From the NCBI RefSeq assembly GCF_029223525.1, contig NZ_JARHTQ010000001.1:310001-374000 (forward strand): a stretch of DNA of 64,000 nt. The letters are read 5' to 3'. This document shows, one piece after another, positions 8,264-16,000 of the stretch. Every line of letters starts with the position of its first letter. Position 1 is the stretch's first letter. This DNA is from Streptantibioticus ferralitis. GTDB lineage: Bacteria > Actinomycetota > Actinomycetes > Streptomycetales > Streptomycetaceae. Under the pieces are notes generated by a model, which saw nothing but the letters and a program-made list of their open reading frames with translations, was not told the DNA's origin and ran no database searches. A program made the translations under genes and the position numbers.

Positions 8264-9124
8264 ATGGCCGCACCAAAGGAACTCGACCCCACGGTTTCTC
8301 TGGCCGCCTTGCTGGGCAAGAAGGTCCGCAAACACCGGGAGCGGTTGGGCTGGACCCAACGCGAGGTCGGCAACCGCCTCAACTACTCCCACAACCGCAT
8401 CGCCCAGGTGGAGTTGGGAACGGATCCCCCGACCTGGGACATGTGCGTCGCGCTGGACGCTGCGCTGGGTGCCGGTGGCGAACTCACCGAGCTGTGGGAG
8501 CACATGGTCCGGGAGAGGGCGCGGGAGGAATTTCCGGACTGGGTGCAGAAGTATGTACTTCTGGAGGCCAAGGCCACCAAGATCTATCGGTATTCGCCCC
8601 AGATCGTGCCCGGGTTGCTGCAAACGGAGGCGTACGCTCGCGCGGCGTTGCGCAAAGGTCTCCCTCGGGCGTCTCAGGAGGAGATCGAAGAGAAGGTGGC
8701 GGCCCGAATGAGCCGTCAGCAACTGTTGGGGAAGACACCTCCGCCGCTCCTATGGGCGGTTCTCGATGAGGCCGTGATCCGCCGACCAGTCGGCGGCCCG
8801 CACACCATGCACGACCAACTGGCCCGCATCGTTGACGCGGCACAGGCTCCCGATGTCACGGTGCAGGTGATGCCGTTCGACCGAGGCGAGTACGCAATCA
8901 TGGGCGGTTCACTCACGCTGCTGTCTTTCGCGGATGGCCCAGATGTGGCCTATCTGGAAGGCATCGGCCCGGGCATCCTCGTAGAGCAACCGGATCAGGT
9001 GACGGAACACTCGCTGACCTACGATCTTGCTCAGGTCCAAGCCTTGCCGCCGGATGATTCACTGGCCCTGATCAAGACCGCGATGGAGGAGTGCTACGCA
9101 TGCACACGCCACGACCCGACCTGA
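8264..9124 (+). CDS. WhiJ-like XRE regulator with DUF5753
   Basis: A 286-residue regulator of the large Streptomyces WhiJ/Scr1-type family. N-terminal XRE HTH at about residues 13-70: KVRKHRERLGWTQREVGNRLNYSHNRIAQVE is split by the usual turn. C-terminal DUF5753 domain at about 100-280, including YSPQIVPGLLQTEAYARA, VLDEAVIRRPVGG and VQVMPF, all standard for the family. The ATG has GAAGGA upstream. It overlaps the following DUF397 gene by 25 nt, the standard operon. Relatives act in development (whiJ) and some pairs behave like toxin-antitoxin modules; which applies here is unknown. Confidence 0.93.
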   Translation: MAAPKELDPTVSLAALLGKKVRKHRERLGWTQREVGNRLNYSHNRIAQVELGTDPPTWDMCVALDAALGAGGELTELWEHMVRERAREEFPDWVQKYVLLEAKATKIYRYSPQIVPGLLQTEAYARAALRKGLPRASQEEIEEKVAARMSRQQLLGKTPPPLLWAVLDEAVIRRPVGGPHTMHDQLARIVDAAQAPDVTVQVMPFDRGEYAIMGGSLTLLSFADGPDVAYLEGIGPGILVEQPDQVTEHSLTYDLAQVQALPPDDSLALIKTAMEECYACTRHDPT

Positions 9125-9318
9125 GCGGCGCCAGATGGCGCAAGTCCACGTATAGCAACAACCAGGGTGGCGAGTGCATCGAAGTAGCCGACAGCACAAC
9201 CGGGCTCGTCCCCGTCCGGGACTCGAAAGACCCCCAAGGCCCTGCCCTGGTCTTCACAGCAGACGCGTGGACGGCCTTCATATCGGCCGTCAAAGCAGGG
9301 GACTTCGCCGCCTCCTAG
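9100..9318 (+). CDS. DUF397 protein
   Basis: A 72-residue DUF397 protein: SGARWRKSTYSNNQGGECIEVAD, then VPVRDSKDPQGPALVFTADAW, covering the whole domain. The ATG at 9100 is preferred over GTG 9091 because GGAGGA ends 9 nt before it. The gene begins inside the end of the XRE-DUF5753 gene, implying translational coupling. DUF397 proteins are small partners of WhiJ-like regulators; some are proposed toxin-like effectors antagonised by the XRE partner. Confidence 0.93.
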   Translation: MHTPRPDLSGARWRKSTYSNNQGGECIEVADSTTGLVPVRDSKDPQGPALVFTADAWTAFISAVKAGDFAAS

Positions 9319-9339
9319 CCGGTGGCCGTCCGCTCTCCG

Positions 9340-9708
9340 TCAGTGGTGGCCGGTGTCGATGACGCAGAAGCGGTTGCCCTCGGGATCGGCGAGTACGACG
9401 AAGTCGGGATCATCTGGATAAAGATCCCAGTCGACGCGCTCGGCGCCCAGGGACACCAACCGCTCGACCTCGGCGGTCTGTTCGGCCGCGTCTCTGACGT
9501 ACAGGTCCAGATGGCTCCGCGGATGTTCCTGGAGCGGCGTCTCGCTGAGACCCAGTGCCAGCGGCACCCCGGCCCCTTCCGACGGCACCAGCACCACCCA
9601 GTCGTCTTCCGTTTCCTCACGCGGGACGTAGCCGAGGGCCGCCATCCAGAACGAGGCCGCACGCGACACATCCGAGACACCCAGAACAACAGATCCGACT
9701 CGCAACAT
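9340..9708 (-). CDS. VOC-family (glyoxalase-like) protein
   Basis: A 122-residue vicinal-oxygen-chelate protein with two beta-alpha-beta-beta-beta halves: LRVGSVVLGVSDVSRAASFW at the start and DFVVLADPEGNRFCVIDTGHH at the end, the typical DPEGN turn. The ATG at 9708 is used; the open frame extends upstream without a better start. It could be a small-molecule resistance or lyase protein, but substrate residues are not diagnostic. It is convergent with DUF397 and divergent from the TPR gene. Confidence 0.85.
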   Translation of the reverse strand: MLRVGSVVLGVSDVSRAASFWMAALGYVPREETEDDWVVLVPSEGAGVPLALGLSETPLQEHPRSHLDLYVRDAAEQTAEVERLVSLGAERVDWDLYPDDPDFVVLADPEGNRFCVIDTGHH

Positions 9709-9788
9709 GCTCCGATTCTGACGGACGGCGCCGCACCGACGGCACTGCCCCCAACGAACGGGACCTCGGAGCCCCAGTGAGGTAGGAC

Positions 9789-10811
9789 ATGAACCCATCC
9801 CGCCGCAGCGTCCTCGGCGCGGGTCTTTTCTCCGTCGCTCTCACCGTGCCCGGCTGGCAGGACGTGGTCGGCCGCATGGAAGCCATCCAAACCGGCCATA
9901 CGCAACGCATCGGCATGCCCGAAGTCGAGATGGTCATGGCAATGACCGAGCGTGTATCCGAACTGGACGACCAGTTCGGCGGACGGCACGCGCGCCCCAT
10001 GGCCGCTGCGTTTCTCGTGAATACCGTCGCGCCCTACCTACGGGCAGACGCTCCCGAACACGTCCGCAAAGCGATGATGTCGGCCGCGTCAGACCTGTGC
10101 TACCTCACCGGATACATGGCGGTGGACGAAGGCGTTCATGGCCTCGCGCAGCAGTACTACCTCAAGGCGCTGGAACTCGCCGGAGCGTCAGAAGACCATC
10201 TGACGTACTGCACGACGCTGCGCGGAATGAGCGTCCAGGCAGTCGACTTGGGGCACGGCCGAGAAGCGATGCGGCTGGCGGACGCCGCAGCCGCCGCGTC
10301 CCCGCAGGCCGGCCCCAGGATGCGCGCCTTCCTCGCGGGCCAGCAGGCCCACTCCGCCGCGCAGATCGGGGACCGCAGCAGCGCCCTCATGTACCTCCGG
10401 CAGGCCGAAGTGGCCATGGATAAGGCGGAATCCAGGGAAAAGGCTTTCGGCTCATACGACCCCGCGGCCCTGAACTACCACACGAGCCAAGTCCGGTACG
10501 AGTTGGGCGACATGCACGGCGCCGTCGAAGCGATGCAGCAGTCCGACAAGTTGCGGTACGCCGTCTATCGACGCACCCGCGTGAAGGAGCGCGCACTTCT
10601 CGCCGAGCGCCAATTCGCGGTCGGTCATGTGGAAGCCGCGTGCGCCACATGGCATCTGGTTCTGGATGACTACCCCCTGGTCCAGTCCGGACGCGCGGAC
10701 CAGCGAGTCCGAACGATGTACCAGCTGATCCGCCCCTGCCAGAAATCCCCCGCCGCCCGTGAACTCTACGAGCGCGCCCGGCTCGTCACCCCGGCCTCGC
10801 TGCTGGCTTGA
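9789..10811 (+). CDS. TPR protein resembling the C-terminal half of XRE regulators
   Basis: A 340-residue alpha-helical protein. Residues 1-23 (MNPSRRSVLGAGLFSVALTVPG) look like a Tat signal, and relatives are often labelled Tat-pathway signal proteins. The remainder has tetratricopeptide-like helices (LAQQYYLKALELAG, AMRLADAAAAASP, LMYLRQAEVAM, LAERQFAVGHVEAACATW). The same architecture forms the region after the HTH in many long Streptomyces XRE proteins, where SRR-FL is not a true export signal. Here no HTH is encoded in front. It may be a stand-alone TPR partner or a truncated regulator. No operon partner is visible. Confidence 0.65.
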   Translation: MNPSRRSVLGAGLFSVALTVPGWQDVVGRMEAIQTGHTQRIGMPEVEMVMAMTERVSELDDQFGGRHARPMAAAFLVNTVAPYLRADAPEHVRKAMMSAASDLCYLTGYMAVDEGVHGLAQQYYLKALELAGASEDHLTYCTTLRGMSVQAVDLGHGREAMRLADAAAAASPQAGPRMRAFLAGQQAHSAAQIGDRSSALMYLRQAEVAMDKAESREKAFGSYDPAALNYHTSQVRYELGDMHGAVEAMQQSDKLRYAVYRRTRVKERALLAERQFAVGHVEAACATWHLVLDDYPLVQSGRADQRVRTMYQLIRPCQKSPAARELYERARLVTPASLLA

Positions 10812-11402
10812 CGGAGCCGGGACGCCCGTGTTCCGCCGAGCGGGAACCTCGCCGCACCGCCTACAGCAACGCACCGGGGGCACGTCCTCAGCCGAACCGC
10901 AAGCTACCGGTCCGCTCCCGCTTCAGCTCGAAGAAGTCCGGGTGTGCCGAGAGCGTCTGCACCGCACAGGGCAGCGCGCCTGATCGTGAGCGCTACGTGA
11001 ACTCCTGAGCTCAGCACGACCAGGTCGTCGCCCCGCGACTGGACCCCTTGGACAGCTCGATGACGACCGTGGGAACGGCCAGATCAACTCTCCCACTCAG
11101 TCGGGCCACCTGAAGCGCTCATGGGCCAAGGCAGGCGCTCAGTCACAAGGCCACGAGATCATCCGGCGACCGGTGGCCAACTAGGAATCGGATTGGCCAA
11201 CTACCGCTCGACGTCACACCAATCCCCACGCCTACCCGCACCACCCCGGGTGAGCACTGCAAGCGCGTTGGCAGTCAACCAGGCATATGAATCCGCCGGC
11301 CAGGCCCTGGTCCCGGCCCGTCAACACGCTCTTGCCGCCGGGGATCTCCATCCTGAATCGTAGAGCCACCCGTGCGACCGCGAGAGCGAGGGAGCCAGAG
11401 AC
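10812..11402. other. Gene-poor accessory spacer
   Basis: A 591-bp stretch with no convincing gene. On the minus strand around 10896-10998 a stop-bounded peptide contains CAVQTLSAHPDFFELKRE, which reads like a fragment of a real protein but has no start. Plus-strand frames near 11280-11362 are short and unrecognisable. It looks like degraded DNA between accessory genes. Confidence 0.4.
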
Positions 11403-11801
11403 ATGCACGCAAGCATCGGTGACCGCATCCGTGTCAGCGGGCGAATCGTCGGGACGAACGAGCACGTCGGCGAGATCATCGAGGTCCGTGGCGCCCAGGG
11501 CGGGCCGCCTTACCGCGTGCGGTTCGATGACGGCCACGAGTCCCTGATCTTCCCGGGCCCCGACTCCCACATCGAGTCGCGCCGCCAGGTTTGGCCCAAA
11601 GGGCAAGCCCCGCCCCTTCGGGGATCGAGGGACTTGCCCGTCCTCTCGGTCCTCATCTCCCCGGCCGAGCTCGAAGACCTTGAGGACGCACTCGCGCTCG
11701 CCCGCCTTGAGCGTGATCGCGCTCTCGGCCGAACAGATGCCCCCATACTCCACGACGAGGCACGCCGCGCCCTTCTTGAGGCTGCCGGGAGGGGCGAGTG
11801 A
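11403..11801 (+). CDS. Chimera: DUF1918 domain fused to a Phd/YefM antitoxin tail
   Basis: A 132-residue ORF of two unrelated parts. Residues 1-57 match the small beta-barrel DUF1918 family: HASIGDRIRVSG, GEIIEVRGAQGGPPYRVRF, DDGHESLIFPGPD. Residues about 79-132 (SVLISPAELEDLEDALALAR, then RDRALGRTDAP-HDEARRALL) match the C-terminal half of Phd/YefM-type antitoxins, which normally neutralises the toxin. The antitoxin's own N-terminal DNA-binding half is missing. Its stop overlaps the GTG of a RelE-type toxin relic (GTGA), as in intact modules. It was probably created by a deletion joining two genes; whether it is expressed is unknown. Confidence 0.7.
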   Translation: MHASIGDRIRVSGRIVGTNEHVGEIIEVRGAQGGPPYRVRFDDGHESLIFPGPDSHIESRRQVWPKGQAPPLRGSRDLPVLSVLISPAELEDLEDALALARLERDRALGRTDAPILHDEARRALLEAAGRGE

Positions 11802-12038
11802 CCTGGCAGGTTCTATGGGAGCCGACAGCCCTGAACGCCGCCGCCAGTCAGCTCAAAGTCGACCCTGGCGGTGTTGACGCCCTCCTCCGGGCGACCGACC
11901 AACTTGCCGAGAATCCCCCTGCCCAAAGAGTCCCGCCCGTGGGGCACCGACCATCGCCGCCTCCGCCACGGTCCGTGGCGCATCCTCTACCCGCCCCCGG
12001 GAAATGGCCCACGCTTCATAACCCACAGGAGTGGCTAG
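11798..12038 (+). pseudogene. Frameshifted RelE/ParE-type toxin
   Basis: The GTG start reads TWQVLWEPTALNAAASQLK and then LLRATDQLAENP, the N-terminal half of a RelE-family ribonuclease toxin. After a run of five C at 11915-11919 the matching continuation lies in another frame: LPKESRPWGTDHRRLRHGPW, then RILY, containing the conserved basic and tryptophan residues. One surplus C explains the shift. The tail after RILY (PPPGNGPRFITHRSG, stop at 12036-12038) is shorter than usual, so a second lesion is likely. The start overlaps the antitoxin-like tail upstream. Confidence 0.65.
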
Positions 12039-12060
12039 CATCTCCCCCCAAGCCGAGGCC

Positions 12061-12430
12061 CTACTGCTCCCATGCGATGGTGCGCCACGGACTGTTGGGA
12101 TCGGACATGAGGAGCCGGTGCGGCTCAAGGACGGTTTCGTACCATTCCCCGAACCCCTCATCATCGAAACGGATCACGCGCCCCAGCGCGTACCCGGCTG
12201 AGAGCTCCGCCCAAGAGGAGTAGTGCTTCCGGCACAGCGCGCCCGTCTGGCGAATCGCCGATTCGGCGACCTCGAACGAGCAGTACCGCGCGCCGAATCC
12301 CCAACGGGCCATGTTGACCGCACGCCCGAAGTCGTAGCCGACGGGCGAACGCGTGGGCCAGCTCCCCGACCAACGGACCGGTGCTCTTCGTCAGCAGAGC
12401 CGTAGGCTGGGGCCACCACCGGAAGGCCAT
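12061..12430 (-). pseudogene. DUF1266-like fragment, frameshifted
   Basis: The readable C-terminal part (12061-12312 and a little upstream) contains GYDFGRAVNMARWGFGARYC, LCRKHYSSWAELSAGYALGR and FGEWYETVLEPHRLLMSDP, ending near SPWRTIAW, resembling the DUF1266 family. The preceding GPLVGELAHAF is in a different frame, so a 1-nt shift lies near 12345-12355 and no full-length frame exists. Intact family members are much longer. Function is unknown. It is convergent with the toxin relic. Confidence 0.5.
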
Positions 12431-12473
12431 GCGTCCCGCAGCTCTCCGACGTGGGACCGCTGAGCCTCACGAG

Positions 12474-13046
12474 CTACCCCAGTGAAGAGGTAGAGCTTGC
12501 CGGAATTTTGTATGCAGCCGCCATGGATTCTTCAAAAATAACAACAAGAGAATCCGGCATATAAGTAAAACCGCCGCCCTTCGATTCACCAAGCGCGATG
12601 ACGACGCTCGATGAATTACAGAAATCAAGACGGAAAGACCAGGGCATCTCCACGCAACCCTCATTAGGAACATGCCATACTGGGGTGATGTCCGTAATAG
12701 TTTTTCCCAAAAACCTCGCCCATTCGACGTGATTGCTCACGTCGACAGCCTCACCCATCGGCCTAGCCCCCTGTTCACCATGACCCCTAAGCTCAATCGC
12801 CAAGCCTTCGTTGAGGCCATCCATGGCCCAGTCGAAGGCCAATACGGCGCCGCTGGCCATGACCAGTTCCACAGCCAGGTCGACTTCATGAGCCCGATCC
12901 GCCCTATGACCTTCGGGCCAGCTTTCGCCCTGCAGTGCCGCATACCGGACTTCGACCAGAACCTCACGCGACACTGCGGCCACTAGAGTCGCAAACTCAG
13001 TCCCATTATTCGACTGCGCACACCATGGCTGAATTGCAATTACCAC
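12474..13046 (-). CDS. Candidate immunity protein for the Rhs toxin
   Basis: A 190-residue soluble, acidic protein of no family I can name. It contains HEVDLAVELVMASGAVLAFDW, WARFLGKTITDITPVWHVP, SVVIALGE and FTYMPDSLVVIFEE, an alternating alpha/beta pattern like small immunity proteins. Its GTG start shares one base with the stop of the Rhs gene (TAGTG), so it is translationally coupled. Composition is clearly AT-richer than neighbours, typical of horizontally swapped toxin/immunity tips. Position directly after the toxin end is the main evidence for immunity; proof would be neutralisation of the toxin. Confidence 0.65.
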   Translation of the reverse strand: MVIAIQPWCAQSNNGTEFATLVAAVSREVLVEVRYAALQGESWPEGHRADRAHEVDLAVELVMASGAVLAFDWAMDGLNEGLAIELRGHGEQGARPMGEAVDVSNHVEWARFLGKTITDITPVWHVPNEGCVEMPWSFRLDFCNSSSVVIALGESKGGGFTYMPDSLVVIFEESMAAAYKIPASSTSSLG

Positions 13047-16000
13047 TAATACCGCCCAAAGTACTGGAAATTTCCACTGGCATCGAACGTCGCCCCAAAT
13101 CCTCGCCCACCAGCAGGATCCGGCATGATGTAGCGCGTTCCTCCTGCAAAGTTTCCGGAGGTCACCGACACCTGCACAGTATCGGGGCTATTCAGGATAT
13201 CATCAAGGAGGCCCTGGCCGGTCGAATCCAATTGTTTGCCGGGTACGACGGGTAGGTCACCGCGGTTCATGTGCTTCTGGTACTCGCGTCCCGCTCGGGT
13301 TAGCCTCCCCTTGTCTGGACGCTGCCCACTCTTTGACAATTCTTCTGGACACGGAGAAAGCCCAAGGAAGTCGGCTTCTACACACGGGTTTGTGACGTAC
13401 GCGTGATGGTTGGGCGCCGGGACGAGGCCCAGCGGATCCGGAGAGATGTACCGCCCGGTTTCCGGGTCATAGTAGCGAAAGTAGTTATAGTTCAGGCCTG
13501 TTTCAGGATCTTGATACTGGCCAGGAAAGCGTAGGGGGCAATCGGCAGAGAAATCTGTCTTTGGCGAGGGGAGTTGGGGTCCCCACAGCGTAGTGCGGGC
13601 TTGCCAGGCGATCTCACCGTTGAGCGTGAGCAGCTCCGTCGGACTGCCGATGGAGTCCGTCAAGACGGCGTGGAAGCGGGCCGGTTCGCCCAGGCGGGCG
13701 ATCAGGGAACCCGGGTCTGCCGGGGTTGCTCGGTCGGATTGGGTTAGGGGGCGGTGGGTTCCCGGGGCGTAGTCCCACGTCGTCGTGTGGCCGTCGTCGG
13801 CGGTCTGCTCCGCGACGCGGGTGTCGTCCCAGGTGAAGACGGTCTCGTCGGCCACCGAGCCGTCCTCGACCAGCCGCCGCTTCGCCACACGGCGGCCCAG
13901 TGGGTCGTACGCGTAGTGCCAGCGTTCGCCGTCAGGCGTTACCGCGTCCGTTAGGCGGTCTTCCGCGTTCCAGGAGAATGACCATGTTCGGGTTTGGCCG
14001 TTGAGGAGTTTGCGGGTCTTGCGGGTCAGGCGGCCTTGTGCGTCGTGTTCGTATGTGGTGCGGCCTGCGCGGTGGATGAGGGTGCCGGTGAATTCCCGGT
14101 CGCCTGCGGCGGGGTGGGCGGGGGCTTCGGCGCTGGTGAGGTTGCCTGCTTCGTCGTAGGCGTAGGTCTCGGTCCAGCCGTGCGCCGTAACTGCGGTTAC
14201 TCGGCCCGATTTGTTGAGGGTGAAGCGCCTTGTGCCTGCTGTCAGTTCGCGGATTTCGGTGAGCAGGCCGTCGGGGCGGTAGGCGTATGTGCGGTGTTGG
14301 AGGAGGAGTTCCTCCTCGCCGCTCGGCCGGTGCGTAACGGTTTGGGTGGTGAGGCGGTCTGTGCTGTCCCAGGCCTGGGTGAGGCGTAGGTCTTCGCCTA
14401 GGCGCCGTTCCACCTCGCGGCCCGCCGCGTCGTATGTGAGGGCCAGGGAACCGGCGTCCGTGCGCAGCTCGTTCGGGCGGCCCGCCGCGTCGTATGTCCA
14501 GTGGGAGACCGCGCCGCCGGGGGTCGTGCGCCGGACGCGGCGGCCGGTCGCGTCGTACGCGTACGTCATCGCGCGGCCGTTGACCGTCTCCGTCAGGACG
14601 CGGCCCAGCGCGTCCCGCTCCCACACCAGCTCCGCGTCGGGATTCGCGGCCCGGGCCAGTTGACCCGCCGCGTCGTACGCGAAGGTCGTCTCCGTGCCGT
14701 CATCCGTCGCCGTCGCCACGGTGCGGCCCAGTGCGTCGCGCGTGAACGACAGGCTCTCGCCCGCGCCGTTCGTGCGCGAGCTCAACTGACCTGCGGCGTC
14801 GTGCGCGTACGTCAGCCTGCGGCCGTTGAAGTCGGTTTCCGCTACCAGGCGGCCCGCCGCGTCGTACTCGTACGTCCACGTCAGGCCCTGCGGGTTGGTG
14901 ACGCCGGTCAGGTGTAGGTCCGTGTCGTACGTGAAGGCGTAGACCGTGCCGTCAGGGTCGGTGCGGGAGGCCGTGAGGTCGAAGTGGGTGGTGGTGTGGC
15001 GAACCGTGTTGCCCACGGGGTCGGTGTGGGAGACGAGGTTGCCCTCGCCGTCCCATTCCCAGCTCTCCCGTGCGCCGTCCGGCTGCTCGCGCCACTTGGG
15101 CTTGCCCTCGGTCGTCCAGCCCATGCGGGTGGCGTGACCCAGCGGGTCGGTGACTTCGACGACGCGGCCGAAGACGTCGCGGGTGACCGTGGTCGTGTTG
15201 CCGAGCGGATCCGTGACCGCGAGGGGCAGGCCAGCCGCGTCGCACGTGGCGCGCTGGACGTTGCCGAGGGCGTCGGTGATCGACGTGATGTGGCCGGACC
15301 CGTCGTAGGCGTACCGGGTCTCGGCGCCCGTCGGGTCGATCGAAACAAGCAGGTTGCCGGAGTCGTCGTACGTGTGGCGCCACACCGTGCCGCCGGGCTC
15401 GGTGACCTGTGTCGGTAGGTTCAGGGCGTTGTACGCGGCCTGGCCGATGGAGCCGTCCGGCAGGGTGACGGCGAGCAGGTTGCCCGCCTCGTCGTACGCG
15501 TAGCGCGTCGTGCGGCCCAGCGGGTCGGTGACCGACAGCCGGTGCTGGCCGTTGGGGTCCCACTCGGTGGTCGTGGTGTGGCCCAGTGGGTCGGTTTCGG
15601 CGGCCACCCGGCATGCGTCGTTGTAGCGGTAAACGCTCGTCTCGCCAAGCGAGTTGGTGTACGTGTTCGTACGGGTCTGCTCGTCGTAGGTGAAGGCCCC
15701 GGACATGAAGCCATCGGTGCCCTCGGTCCGCACCACCCGGCCGCGCTCGTCGTAGACGTACTCGAACCTCGTGCCGTTGCGGTCGGTCCAGGAGGTGATC
15801 CGGCCGTCCGCGTCGTATCCGAACCGCAGCGGCCTACCGCTGGAGTTGATGACCTCGGCCAGGTTTCCCGCTGCGTCATAGCCGTAGCGGACCAGGACCG
15901 TGCCCGGGGAGTCCGCGACCGGCCGGTACGGCGAGGGCGCCTCGTGGAGCAGCCGTAGCGCGGTGATGCGCGCGCCGTGGATGTCGACGGCGATGTGGTA

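Noticed and set aside
11121-11363. 80-codon plus-strand frame before the DUF1918 chimera
   Set aside because: No ribosome site and no recognisable protein; probably decayed DNA.
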